64,000 bases of DNA from Candidatus Nitrosocosmicus franklandus (GCF_900696045.1 NZ_LR216287.1:806001-870000), one strand, 5' to 3'; shown: positions 1-8,835, counted from the first letter of the stretch. Numbers and translations: made by a program. The notes: generated by a model from the sequence alone, not told the origin.

Positions 1-779
1 ATGTTCTATGGAAATTTAATTATTTAACATCAATTCATCTATCCTTCTTGTATTTTATGAAATGTATATATCACAATGCATATCCTCAGGATCATATCCG
101 AAACATACAATGCACAAAATAATTAAAATTTAATTAATGCATAATATAACGATACTGTTAATGGAAATACCATAACGGGATAATAAAAAATCTGAATTAG
201 TAGATCCAAATGATATACTCTAAATGACTAAAATGGTTTTTATTCTATAAAGATAACAGAATAATGTATCATAATCTTACGAAAAACCTATTATCTGTGA
301 CGTAGAACCATAAGAACACGAGTTAGAAAAATGCATACATACGTCTTCAAAGAATTATTTTTAATGAAATTTACATATCTGTAATCGATCTTGATATGTA
401 TACAATGCAAATCTGTTGCTTAAAAATACATAGCATGAGTTAATATGAATTCACTTTATAATATGTTCATACATCCAAGAACAAAAACCCTACAGGATAT
501 TCGCGTTCATTGGTTTATGAAACATAATAGTCTTAATACTACTAAACAATAATTCCCATTTTAAAACATAATTAGCATCAGAGGTGTTGATAAAGAAGGC
601 AGTTCTTATCTAATATAGAGGATGCTAGTGACTACATTATTTTAACCTTTTTAGTATTTGTTTTCTCAAAAAAAAGGAAACCACGAACAGCCCTAAAGAA
701 AAAATTCGATAGTTTAGAAGATATTTATTTTTCACCCCTGTTCCTAGCGAAAATATAATAACCTTGACTATCTAAATAG
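1..779. other. AT-rich stretch without a recognisable gene
   Basis: This stretch has frequent stops in all frames and no open frame with protein-like composition. I found no tRNA, CRISPR repeat or long inverted repeat. It may hold the downstream region of the broken sensor gene at 780-1840. Nothing more can be supported. Confidence 0.6.
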
Positions 780-1840
780 TCATGTTTCCTTCATTACAAA
801 CACTACCCAAGTATTATGAAAAGCATTAACTGGATAATACGATATAATTGTTTTAGTACTACCATTATCAGCTTTTAATGATTCAAAAGTTGTTCCAGTT
901 TCTCCATTTGCAGCATTCCTAAAACTGATTAATTGATTAAAGGATTCAAATGTGTTAGACCTATAGGGATCAGAATCAGCTATTTTTTCTCCATTGCCGT
1001 CTACAAATACAACCCGCTTATTTTCATTTATTAGATCCAGGGATTGGAGTTGGCGGTTTATTTTACCAAAATCAATTCCGCCAGCCCAAACTCCAGCTAT
1101 AGTTATATTATCTTCAAGGGAATATACTGGAGTAGCTATTACGGCTTCTCTTAAACCGGATGAAGTTGTGGTAATAATAGCGTTTCCAAGATAAGTTTGA
1201 TTATTTTGAATAACTTTTTGAAAATAATCTCTAAATGCATAGTTATTTTCTTTTAGTGTTTCTTGTATAGAATAAGGCTCAAGCATGTACATATCACCAT
1301 TTGGCATCAAATAGAATACTTCAAATAAATTGTCAGCTGTACCATTCTTAGAAATAATCTCTTGAGCTACCTGTCGTTTTTCAATATCCTTGTTTGAGGG
1401 CAGTCCATGATGCGATTCAAGAGTTTGTTCAAACATGAGAACATAAGATATGTTTCTTACCTGAGGAAGCCCAGCCGTTAATTCCAATATTGAAGCTGAA
1501 TGATAAAATCGATTTAACAAATCAGTAGCGAAAATATTTGCTAGCAACAAAGTATCATTTGATACCTGATTATCATTTCTGATAGTACTAGAATTTAACC
1601 CAGCATAGTTATTAGAGACATTTTGAAATAAAGTCTTACTCAGAACGGGTATATTAGTTTGTAAACTATAATTTTGATTGTCAGGATGTTGATCTGAGAC
1701 TGTGAGTGTAAAAAACTACTATTTGTGTAGGTTAAACCTACGACCATATTAGAGAATAAGCTAATAGAGACTATTATAGAAAAAGTAACTATTAATAACA
1801 GACAAGACCTGTAATTCAACAAGGTATTTTTGTTAATCAT
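780..1840 (-). pseudogene. Cache-domain extracellular sensor protein, frameshifted
   Basis: Two frames on the minus strand together form one protein of about 350 residues. The upstream frame (1640-1840) encodes a hydrophobic signal/anchor helix (residues ~12-35). The downstream frame (through 780) encodes an extracellular ligand-sensing domain of the double-Cache type, recognised from the N-terminal long helix followed by the segments FEVFYLMPNGDMYMLEPYS, YFQKVIQ, TPVYS and VFVDGNGEKIADSDP. The frames join cleanly if one base is added or removed in the run of six A (plus strand) at 1710-1715. After the sensor domain the frame stops at 780-782 with no second membrane helix, kinase or methyl-accepting domain. 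The protein would therefore be a stand-alone sensor, or it has lost its C-terminus. Ligand unknown. The indel could be a true mutation, phase variation or a sequencing error. Confidence 0.6.
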
Positions 1841-2074
1841 CTAGATTTCGCTATATAATTTGCCAAGTAGACCCTATAAAATTGAAATGATTTTTGAAGA
1901 CAAAAATACCTTTTTAGCATAAGATATTTTCTTATTTGCATATTAATTTCTTTGACTAAAAGTATTAAATGCAGGCAAGATCCTGAAAAAAATGATATTT
2001 AGTAATAATAGAGATTAGAGAATAAAGACCGGGCAAGTCAATTGTGATATATAAGGATGCAATACAGTTTTATC

Positions 2075-2749
2075 GGCTCTGTTCAGTTAACGATAAGCCT
2101 ATAGCTTGAAAGCATTCCATTTCTTTTATGCTTACTAGAAACAGAACGCCTTCAAAGTATGTATGTTATGGGTTGCATTTGTACTTTTCAGGCCTATCCT
2201 TAAGGAAAGCCTCGGAAAGATTATCTCAGATATACAAGAGAAATCACGTTTCCATCTGGAATTGGATTCAAAAGTACAAGCCTCAAAAGCTAAGTCAACT
2301 AGAAGAAGAGTTCTAGAGTATATAATAGATGAGACCATGTTGAAGGTGGGATCAGAGTTTGTCTGGCTCTGGGTTGCAACTGAACCAGACAGAAAACAGG
2401 CAAATTCTCGCACTGTCTATCTCTCTAAAGAAAGAAACATGTTTGTAGCTGAAAAATTCATTTCAGGTTTAGTCAAGATTCATGGAATTCATCCAGTTTC
2501 GACTGATGATGGAGGTACTTGGTATCCTCAAGCGTGTCGATTCTTAAATCTCGATCATCACATTCATTCCTCTCTGGAGAAAAGTCTGATTGAAAGAAAG
2601 ATGCAATACGTAAAGGATAGAACCGAAAGTTTCGATGACTACTTTCCTTGTAGAATAAAGAATTGCAAGTTAAAGCATGTACGGAATTGGCTGCGGCTCT
2701 TTGTAGACCATCATAACAATGAAATAAAACATATTAAGTGAACAGAGCC
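2075..2749 (+). mobile_element. IS6/IS240-like insertion sequence, copy A (defective)
   Basis: This 675-bp element has 11-bp terminal inverted repeats, GGCTCTGTTCA at the left and its complement at the right, and contains one transposase frame. It is closely related to the copies at 46706-47372 and 59157-59830. Relative to the intact copy it has a 1-base loss near 2290, a 4-base gain near 2390 that it shares with the 59-kb copy, and a further 2-base gain (TCTCTC near 2420). The perfect target duplication shows the insertion itself is young. Confidence 0.9.
2128..2741 (+). pseudogene. IS6-family DDE transposase, frameshifted
   Basis: The frame opening at 2128 (MLTRNRTPSKYVCYGLHLYF) encodes the helix-turn-helix part and stops near 2316. 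The remainder, from LEYIIDETMLKVG to the C-terminus at 2741, lies in a second frame. The DDE residues are visible as D of DETMLKVG, D of VSTDDGGTWYP and E of LIERKMQY. A segment of about 13 residues (DRKQANSRTVYLS) is out of frame relative to the intact copy (NRQILALSIS). The enzyme would cut and join element ends, but this copy should not make an active protein. Confidence 0.85.
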
Positions 2750-2794
2750 GTTTTATCAATTCACCTAAATATCGACTTTAAATCCCATAGTCTA

Positions 2795-2923
2795 TGCGGT
2801 CACCGGGATTTGAACTCCCGCTCTGTCTATATAAATAGAGACAAAGTCCCGGGTTACGGGCTTTCTCCATATAGATCTTATATATGGAAGGCCAGTGTCC
2901 TAACCAAACTAGACGATGACCGC
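2795..2923 (-). tRNA. tRNA-Gly(TCC) with two introns (anticodon loop and T loop)
   Basis: On the minus strand the acceptor arm GCGGTCA (from 2923) pairs with TGACCGC before A73 at 2795. Exons are 2923-2885, 2862-2848 and 2814-2795, giving a 74-nt mature tRNA with anticodon loop CTTCCAA (anticodon TCC). Intron 1 (2884-2863, 22 nt) is at the canonical 37/38 site. It folds as a bulge-helix-bulge: helix CTTC/GGAG, bulges CAT and AAA, inner stem ATATA/TATAT. Intron 2 (2847-2815, 33 nt) splits the T arm between CCGGG and TTCAAAT. It folds as a perfect bulge-helix-bulge: helix CCCG/CGGG, bulges GGA and AGT, inner stem CTTTGTC/GACAGAG. Cutting after the second base of each bulge restores a normal T arm CCGGG-TTCAAAT-CCCGG. 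One anticodon-stem mismatch (T28-C42) remains. Ignoring intron 2 leaves no foldable T arm. Confidence 0.88.
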
Positions 2924-3006
2924 TACACCAATTCTTGTTATTTATTCTGATATTAACTTTTCCAATCTTATAAAATATAATAAAAAACGAACGAGGTGAT
3001 TTAAGC

Positions 3007-3654
3007 CTACTTTCTCTTATTGGAAAATATATAATTGAGCAAAGTATCGATCGCCTTATTTGTTAGCTTATGTTTGTAGTAGGTAGAACTTTTTTTTGGT
3101 TCTTCTATAAATTTGTCTTTTTCAATAAGTTCATACGATCTATGATCAAGCGCTCCTTCAAAGAAAATTTTGAATTTATTCTTTAATTTTGAGTTTACAA
3201 TTGAATCAAATACCTCTTTTTGCCAAACTGATCCGACAAAGTAAATAGCTGGAGGATTGGCAAGGGATCTAACGCGATTCACTACATTATTTATTACAGA
3301 TTCGATTGTTTTTGAAGTATTGTCCTGTTCGATGTATTGCCCCGAAATTCCTTCGATGATCAGGTGATCTCTAATTATGTTATTGAAAATAGGGTCAGTT
3401 ATCAAAATAACTGTTGTATAGAACTTGTCCGGTTTGGACTTCATTATTAAATTGAACGTATCAACACATAGAGTAACCCTTGCCTTTACAAAATCTGGCA
3501 AAGAATCGTATGATAGCTTACGATCAGAATCCACAACCCCATTATCATCCGAGCGAAAAAGGTTATCCATATCAAATTTGCAGTACAAAAGTATCAAATT
3601 ACCATACGTAAAAGCATTGCCAGACAATTCGTTCAATTGTTGAACGACTATCAA
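3007..3654 (-). CDS. conserved hypothetical protein (~215 aa)
   Basis: I do not recognise the family. The frame opens with TTG at 3654, 36 bases after the stop of the cobalt-precorrin methyltransferase gene, so it is probably co-transcribed behind it. The protein is soluble, without signal peptide or membrane segments. It shows alternating hydrophobic strands and helices (NLILLYCKF, TTVILITDPIFNNII, PAIYFVGSVWQKEVFDSIV), which suggests an alpha/beta fold. The tail is lysine-rich. A later ATG at residue ~29 (MDNLFRSDD) would discard a strand that looks genuine, so the TTG is kept. A role near cobalamin synthesis is only a guess from position. Confidence 0.65.
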   Translation of the reverse strand: MIVVQQLNELSGNAFTYGNLILLYCKFDMDNLFRSDDNGVVDSDRKLSYDSLPDFVKARVTLCVDTFNLIMKSKPDKFYTTVILITDPIFNNIIRDHLIIEGISGQYIEQDNTSKTIESVINNVVNRVRSLANPPAIYFVGSVWQKEVFDSIVNSKLKNKFKIFFEGALDHRSYELIEKDKFIEEPKKSSTYYKHKLTNKAIDTLLNYIFSNKRK

Positions 3655-3690
3655 ATTTATAGGTAACGAAAATAAATTAAGTATCTTTAT

Positions 3691-4485
3691 TTATTTTACC
3701 AGTTGATATTTTGAACGATAACCTCTCGGATTTATCATCATATTATTATAATTAAAGGATGATGAATTTCCTATAATTATGGTGGTAATCATACCCATCA
3801 TGTCTGGAAAATCTAACATTTTTTCTAAATCAGTAACGACAATTGACTGGCTTTCCCTAAAGGCTCCTTTGACAATAGCTACCGGAGTATTTGGACTTCG
3901 ATATTTTAAAAAGATATCCCTTGCATCTTTTAACTGATGAACACGTTTTTTACTTGAGGGATTATATACAACAGTAACAAAATCGCCCAAGGCAGCTGCC
4001 TCAACTCTTTTTACAATGATTTCCCATGGCACGAGTAAATCACTCATACTCACTACCGCAAAATCAGTCATTAACGGCGACCCTATTAATGCACTACAAG
4101 AATTTAACGAAGATACACCAGGAACACATTCGACCTCAATACCTTCATTTTTTTTCCAGCCTTTTTCAGCTAGGATCTCATAAATTAACCCCACCATACC
4201 ATATATACCTGGGTCACCCGATGATACTAATGATACTATATTGCCTCTCTCAGCGAATTCAATCGCCTGGTTTGCACGGTCGACTTCTTGGGTCATTGGA
4301 TATCGATAAATTTCCTTACCGGCAATCAAGTCTTCTACTAACGAAACATAAGTTTCATAACCTATAATAATTTGACTTTCTTCTATTGCCTTTTTAGCTC
4401 TAAAGGTCATATGATCGTGATGACCAGGACCAACTCCTACTACATATAATTTGCCTAAACCCAATCTAGAGTATAATGAATACAT
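3691..4485 (-). CDS. cbiH: precorrin-3B / cobalt-factor III C17-methyltransferase
   Basis: This is a tetrapyrrole methylase (SAM-dependent) of the CobJ/CbiH group. It methylates C17 with ring contraction in corrin-ring synthesis, leading to cobalamin. The N-terminal KLYVVGVGPGHHDHMTFRAK is the GxGPG SAM/substrate loop. IIGYETYVSLVEDL, VSLVSSGDPGIYGM and FVTVVYNPSSKKRVHQL are characteristic of this subgroup, and the length (264 aa) is normal. ATG at 4485 is used; about ten residues precede the conserved start, so a slightly later start is possible. Thaumarchaea make cobalamin themselves, which fits. The next gene downstream (3007-3654) follows after 36 bases. Confidence 0.9.
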   Translation of the reverse strand: MYSLYSRLGLGKLYVVGVGPGHHDHMTFRAKKAIEESQIIIGYETYVSLVEDLIAGKEIYRYPMTQEVDRANQAIEFAERGNIVSLVSSGDPGIYGMVGLIYEILAEKGWKKNEGIEVECVPGVSSLNSCSALIGSPLMTDFAVVSMSDLLVPWEIIVKRVEAAALGDFVTVVYNPSSKKRVHQLKDARDIFLKYRSPNTPVAIVKGAFRESQSIVVTDLEKMLDFPDMMGMITTIIIGNSSSFNYNNMMINPRGYRSKYQLVK

Positions 4486-4627
4486 ATTTCATTTAATTTT
4501 TTCTAAATAAGATATATTCATTAAAAAAAATCATATTTTCATCATCGAAAAGAGAATGAGTTTTGATGATAAAAGAGATCATTCATTCATAAAGTAGATG
4601 TAAAAGTCTAAAGAGAATCGCCTTGTT

Positions 4628-6037
4628 TTATTGCACTTTATCTAAACCAAATTCATGATGTAATGTTCTGACGGCTTTTTCGCAATCGTCATCGTTAACC
4701 ACAAATGCAAGGTTTAATTCAGAAGACCCTTGGGCGATCATTATTACGTTGATATCGTTCTTGGCAATTGATGTAAAGATTCTACCAGCTATCCCCTTTA
4801 TCCCGCGCATACCAGATCCAACAACAGTAACTATTGACACATTTTCTAATACATTTAGATGTTTGATAACTCTTCCTAGAAGTTTCAGCTCCAATGACGT
4901 TATCGCCTTCCCCAGATCATCTTGTTTAAGTATCATAGAAATACTAGATTCAGATGGTCCCTGAGAAATCATCATTATATTTACTTTATTTTTGGCAAGT
5001 GTTTGAAAAATACTTGCAGCTGTCCCAGGTGCTCCAACCATTCCTCCCCCACCTACATCTATTAATGCAGTATTGCGTATGGAGATTATTGATTTTACTA
5101 TATTAGTAGAAACTTTCAACACAGGGGTGATAGTAGTACCAGGATTGATTAAATTTAGAGCATTTCTAATTATGATAGGAATATTAGAATCCATGACAGG
5201 TTCGAGAGCTCGTGGATGAATATATTTGGCTCCAAACAAAACCATTTCAGCAGCTTCGTTGTATGATATTTCTGACAAAACTTGAGCTCCATTTACTATC
5301 GACGGATCGGCAGTCATTAATCCATCCACATCACTCCAGAGATACACCACATCCGCATTAATACAAAAAGCAATAATTGTTGCCGTATAATCTGAACCGC
5401 TCCGTCCTAAGGTGGTAACATGATCATGTTGATCTGCTGCTATATACCCGGTTACGACAGGAATAATATTTTTCTGTAATATAGGAACTAATCTAGCATT
5501 TACCCGAAATTTTGTAGTATCCATTAATGGGCTTGCTTCACCAAAATTTGAATCCGTAACAATACCAATCTGTTTACCAGTAAAATAATCAGAATTTAAA
5601 TCCTGATCCTTTAAAGAATAACTAACGATAGGCGCCATTAATCGTTCTCCAAAGGAGAGAATATGATCTAATGAACGTGGAGTTACTTCAGCTATTAACA
5701 CCAATCCTTCAAGTACTGCTTGAAATTCGCTCATCACTTCTAACACAGCATTCTTTGCCTGTTGTCGAAGTTTTGGATTGGTTATCGCTCCTTCAACTAA
5801 TTCTATGTGAACTAATGTCATTTCATCGATAAATTTTTTAATCGCTCTCTTGTCACTTTTGACTAGCGAATCCGAAAGAGCAATAATTTTATCAGTAACA
5901 CCATACATAGCAGAAATCACACATATAATTTCAGGAGTATTTTTGTTAATTCTAAAGGATTTTACAATCTCCACAATTTTCTTTATTCTTTGTGGCGAAT
6001 CTAGAACGGAGCCACCAAATTTCATAATAATTCTCAT
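4628..6037 (-). CDS. lysC: aspartate kinase
   Basis: It phosphorylates aspartate to aspartyl-4-phosphate, the first step toward lysine, threonine and methionine. The amino-acid kinase domain begins with MRIIMKFGGSVLDS (KFGGS nucleotide motif) and includes ILSFGERLMAP, TLGRSGSDYTA and WSDVDGLMTADP. Two C-terminal ACT domains follow (from about residue 320: GGGGMVGAPGTAASIF, then GSGMRGIKGIAGRIF), which usually bind the feedback inhibitor. Length 469 aa is typical. ATG at 6037 places the catalytic strand at the extreme N-terminus as in other aspartokinases. It lies 119 bases beyond the PCNA gene on the same strand and probably has its own promoter. Confidence 0.95.
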   Translation of the reverse strand: MRIIMKFGGSVLDSPQRIKKIVEIVKSFRINKNTPEIICVISAMYGVTDKIIALSDSLVKSDKRAIKKFIDEMTLVHIELVEGAITNPKLRQQAKNAVLEVMSEFQAVLEGLVLIAEVTPRSLDHILSFGERLMAPIVSYSLKDQDLNSDYFTGKQIGIVTDSNFGEASPLMDTTKFRVNARLVPILQKNIIPVVTGYIAADQHDHVTTLGRSGSDYTATIIAFCINADVVYLWSDVDGLMTADPSIVNGAQVLSEISYNEAAEMVLFGAKYIHPRALEPVMDSNIPIIIRNALNLINPGTTITPVLKVSTNIVKSIISIRNTALIDVGGGGMVGAPGTAASIFQTLAKNKVNIMMISQGPSESSISMILKQDDLGKAITSLELKLLGRVIKHLNVLENVSIVTVVGSGMRGIKGIAGRIFTSIAKNDINVIMIAQGSSELNLAFVVNDDDCEKAVRTLHHEFGLDKVQ

Positions 6038-6156
6038 GCTATTCTCTCCTGCCGTTTATAGACAATAGTTTCATTAGAGTGTACCCAAACTATGATTTGG
6101 GTACAGCATTTCTTGTAGAAATTTGAAAGATAAAAAACACATGGATCAATTCGCCC

Positions 6157-6909
6157 CTAATCCTGAACTCGAGGTGCAAGATAAAAGTGAATACGACCTA
6201 TATTGGCTATACGGAATTCAAGTCTAATTGGCATTTTACTAGAATATTCTATGGCAGCAGCGACGCCAACAGAACCAATCGATTTTACTATTTTAAGCAA
6301 ATAATCGAGGCTATAGGTAGCTTTGGATTCTTCTTTAACATCTATTTCCTCTAGTCCTTCGCTATTTGGTTCCATAATTACGATCGCTTCACCAGTGTCA
6401 CTTTTTCCTACAAATTCTACTTTTTCAGGAAAAGACTCGATTTCCACGTATTCGGATACAACTTCAATATCAGATAATATCTTATCAAATGACGGCAACG
6501 ATATTACTAGCTTTGAATTAAACGACAATTTGGGTAATGGGGTAGACCCCGAAGAACTTTCAATAAGTCGCATTTTGTATTCTCTCTTGTAACTACCACT
6601 TGTTTTTATCCTCAATACATCTTGGTCACTAATAGAGATCTCTAGTTCATCTTTCTTGTCAGTTCTTTTGATCAATTTTGAAAATTCAGATATGCGGACC
6701 CCAAACTTTAGTTCCGAATCACATTTATAACTATCAAACGCGGTATTGGGCCAAAAAATATCAATTAGTGCAACATGAGACGGATCCATTCCTCTAAAAG
6801 ATATCCCTTCAGAAGTTGCTTCAAATGTTGCCTCATCTACTAGTGTAGAGATAGCAGAATTAATTATTTTCCATCCCTCCGGAGATTTTGTCTTGGCTAC
6901 AAACATCAT
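6157..6909 (-). CDS. pcn: DNA polymerase sliding clamp PCNA
   Basis: This is the homotrimeric ring that tethers replicative polymerases, FEN1 and ligase to DNA. The 250-residue length and two-domain PCNA pattern are clear: FRGMDPSHVALIDIFWP in the first domain, the interdomain region near residues 120-135, and the C-terminal IRLEFRIANIGRIHFYLAPR ending in the short acidic tail RVQD. It is the last gene of a closely spaced minus-strand group rpoL-tfs-pcn, 52 bases after tfs. This links a polymerase subunit and an elongation factor with the replication clamp. Confidence 0.97.
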   Translation of the reverse strand: MMFVAKTKSPEGWKIINSAISTLVDEATFEATSEGISFRGMDPSHVALIDIFWPNTAFDSYKCDSELKFGVRISEFSKLIKRTDKKDELEISISDQDVLRIKTSGSYKREYKMRLIESSSGSTPLPKLSFNSKLVISLPSFDKILSDIEVVSEYVEIESFPEKVEFVGKSDTGEAIVIMEPNSEGLEEIDVKEESKATYSLDYLLKIVKSIGSVGVAAAIEYSSKMPIRLEFRIANIGRIHFYLAPRVQD

Positions 6910-6961
6910 TTTTATTAACTATATTAAAAGTTACTTAAAAATACCGAGCTCTTAAGAAAAC

Positions 6962-7300
6962 TTAAGAATAATTTCTCCAGGTATGGCTACATTTTGTACA
7001 TCTATAGAATTGAGTGGTTGCTTCATCAGCTGAGCGCGTTTGCAACATCCACCAAAACGCTAAATTATTTTGACATTTGGGACATTCAATATTTGTAGTC
7101 GGCAATCCCTCAATCGGTCTATCCGAATCCAGTATTTTTAAAGTGTCATCAGAATAATCATAACTGGAAACGGTACTGACGATACTCGCAGTACTTGTAT
7201 TATTATCACTGACTATAATGTGACCGCATTTGAGACAAGTTAATGTTTGATCTTCCTGTCTATTCCTTAACCTGGAGTCACATTTAGGACAGAATTTCAT
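6962..7300 (-). CDS. tfs: transcription elongation/cleavage factor TFS (TFIIS/RpoM-like)
   Basis: TFS stimulates transcript cleavage by stalled archaeal RNA polymerase. The N-terminal zinc ribbon is CPKC...CLKC (residues 4-25). The C-terminal ribbon is CPKC...CTKC with the catalytic loop QTRSADE between them (about residues 90-96), as in active TFS/TFIIS. The length of 112 aa is standard. It starts at ATG 7300, 28 bases after the rpoL stop, so the two are almost certainly one transcript. Confidence 0.96.
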   Translation of the reverse strand: MKFCPKCDSRLRNRQEDQTLTCLKCGHIIVSDNNTSTASIVSTVSSYDYSDDTLKILDSDRPIEGLPTTNIECPKCQNNLAFWWMLQTRSADEATTQFYRCTKCSHTWRNYS

Positions 7301-7328
7301 GTTATTATCACCACATTCATCTTAGATT

Positions 7329-7607
7329 TCAACTTCCTATAGTTAATTTAAGCATACCAGCAAGATCATTGGTATACCTGATGGCGGAACCTACCGAATC
7401 ATCAACTGCCTTATATGGGTCATTCTTGTTGGTTATTATCTTGAGCATATATTCACGTATTAATGGATGTTTTAAAACAACTCCTGTAAATTTATTATCC
7501 AAGTCCTTCTGTATCTCATACTGAATTATATATAAAATAGATATATCTATATCATGTATTTTAAACTCTAATTCTTTGTCTTTAGCATGTGTTACTTCAG
7601 CATGCAT
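7329..7607 (-). CDS. rpoL: DNA-directed RNA polymerase subunit Rpb11/RpoL
   Basis: It is the small assembly subunit that pairs with Rpb3/RpoD in the RNA polymerase platform. The sequence has the Rpb11 layout: an initial strand (ELEFKIHDIDISILYIIQYEI), the basic-hydrophobic HPLIREYMLKIITN segment and a C-terminal helix (DDSVGSAIRYTNDLAGMLKL). The usual conserved DHT before the first helix is replaced by DIS. ATG at 7607 is the only good start. It opens the rpoL-tfs-pcn group and is head-to-head with the plus-strand gene at 7663. Confidence 0.9.
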   Translation of the reverse strand: MHAEVTHAKDKELEFKIHDIDISILYIIQYEIQKDLDNKFTGVVLKHPLIREYMLKIITNKNDPYKAVDDSVGSAIRYTNDLAGMLKLTIGS

Positions 7608-7662
7608 ATATAAAAGACAACTACATATTGAGGATATAAATGATACCTTCTCAGTATCTAAA

Positions 7663-8178
7663 TTGGAAGAAAATGTCAGCTATATCGATGATTTGACTTT
7701 AGTAAAGTCAAATCATGAGAAGCAAAAGGAAGACCCAATCACATTTACTTTGCGTTTTGGTTTAAAAGGATTAATTCGTAACCAATTAACACAGAAAAAT
7801 TGGGAAAAAGCATATAATAAACACGATAATTCCTTGAGGATTACCACTAATTTGAATGTCAAGGTTAATGGCAGAGTTATCGATACAATAAAGCTAGTTA
7901 GAAAGGCTATTTTCTTTTGGACTAGAAACCCAAAAATCGACCACCGAATATGGGTTATGATTGTAAAGGATGAAAATCCATTTTATCCACTCGAAGAAGA
8001 AGAGGCAAGGAAATTGCTATTCGACTTTGAGAAAGAAATCGAAATTGAAAGGAAATACTTTAAGAAAGGAAAGAATGACATCATCATTTCAGTAAAATTA
8101 TCTTGGGGTAAACATGATTTTATAGATAAGCAAAGCATAGAGAAAGAATTAAAGATTGAAGACACAGAACTAGTTTGA
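7663..8178 (+). CDS. conserved hypothetical protein, start uncertain
   Basis: I do not recognise the family. The open frame extends back to 7576, but there is no ATG. TTG at 7663 (LEENVSYIDDL) is chosen because starts further upstream would overlap the rpoL coding region. The protein (~171 aa) is basic-acidic mixed, soluble and rich in beta strands (ITFTLRFGLKGLIRNQL, LRITTNLNVKVNGRVIDTIKL, DIIISVKLSWGKHDF). A strongly acidic helix EEEEARKLLFDFEKEIEIERK sits before the last strand. Its divergent position beside rpoL hints at shared regulation only. Confidence 0.65.
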   Translation: MEENVSYIDDLTLVKSNHEKQKEDPITFTLRFGLKGLIRNQLTQKNWEKAYNKHDNSLRITTNLNVKVNGRVIDTIKLVRKAIFFWTRNPKIDHRIWVMIVKDENPFYPLEEEEARKLLFDFEKEIEIERKYFKKGKNDIIISVKLSWGKHDFIDKQSIEKELKIEDTELV

Positions 8179-8232
8179 TTTTTTACTTTAATTAATCTAA
8201 TTTAAATATGTCTTATAATTGCCTTATACATC

Positions 8233-8379
8233 ATGGCAAAATTTGATGGTATAAAAGGACAGGAACTTCTAGATGTAGAGGAAAGCGAAAATGAATTGAC
8301 TCTGATTTTTAAGGATAATAGATACTTATTTGTGAAAATCGAAAACGGAAAACTAGTAAGTGACTCGGTACCCGAATAA
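8233..8379 (+). CDS. small acidic hypothetical protein (48 aa)
   Basis: ATG at 8233 opens a 48-codon frame beginning MAKFDGIKGQELLDVEE and ending TAA at 8377-8379. Alternating residues such as LTLIFKDNRYLFVKIENGKLV predict a compact beta hairpin or small beta-sheet protein. It lies 54 bases after the preceding plus-strand gene, so it may be co-transcribed. Its composition is protein-like and it fills the gap, but I do not recognise it. Confidence 0.6.
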   Translation: MAKFDGIKGQELLDVEESENELTLIFKDNRYLFVKIENGKLVSDSVPE

Positions 8380-8420
8380 GAAATCTCCTGTAAGACATGA
8401 ATTATCGGCTTTCCATTAGG

Positions 8421-8780
8421 TCATGGACCTAATTCAATAAGAATTTTATCTCTATCTATATGAACTTTGTAAGTCTTCAAATTCCCTGAGTATCTCCACT
8501 GATCATTTTGTTCTACCCAAGTTGAATCCTTCTTCCAAGATTTCATTTTTTCTAGTTTTCCAGTAAAGATATTGTATTCATAACCATGCATGTAACAAAC
8601 AATATTATCACCATTCAAGCTACCTTTTGATAAAGAAGCTCCCTTATGTGGACATATATTGTTAAAGGCAAAAATTCGATCATTTTTTTTCCCTATTACG
8701 ATTTCTTCCTTTTCTATTGTGATTTTCTTAAATGGTCCAGAATTCAGATCATCTATCTTCAAACCGGTGTCAAAAATCAC
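8421..8780 (-). CDS. Rieske-type [2Fe-2S] ferredoxin
   Basis: This is a small soluble Rieske protein of 119 aa. The two cluster motifs are CPHKGASLSKG (C-x-H, about residues 43-45) and CYMHGYEY (C-x-x-H, about residues 62-65), the ligand spacing of Rieske ferredoxins in oxygenase-type electron chains. There is no signal peptide or membrane anchor, so it acts in the cytoplasm, unlike the membrane Rieske at 23986-24600. No oxygenase gene is next to it, so its partner is unknown. Confidence 0.9.
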   Translation of the reverse strand: MIFDTGLKIDDLNSGPFKKITIEKEEIVIGKKNDRIFAFNNICPHKGASLSKGSLNGDNIVCYMHGYEYNIFTGKLEKMKSWKKDSTWVEQNDQWRYSGNLKTYKVHIDRDKILIELGP

Positions 8781-8835
8781 GAATAAAGTTTAAAAACCCT
8801 TACTTATAAATTAATCAAACTCTAGTTAAAAAAAA

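Larger units (their letters stand above)
2067..2757. repeat. 8-bp target-site duplication of IS copy A
   Basis: The octamer GTTTTATC occurs immediately left (2067-2074) and right (2750-2757) of the insertion sequence at 2075-2749. An exact 8-bp duplication is what IS6-family transposition leaves, and it fixes both ends of the element to the base. Confidence 0.9.
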
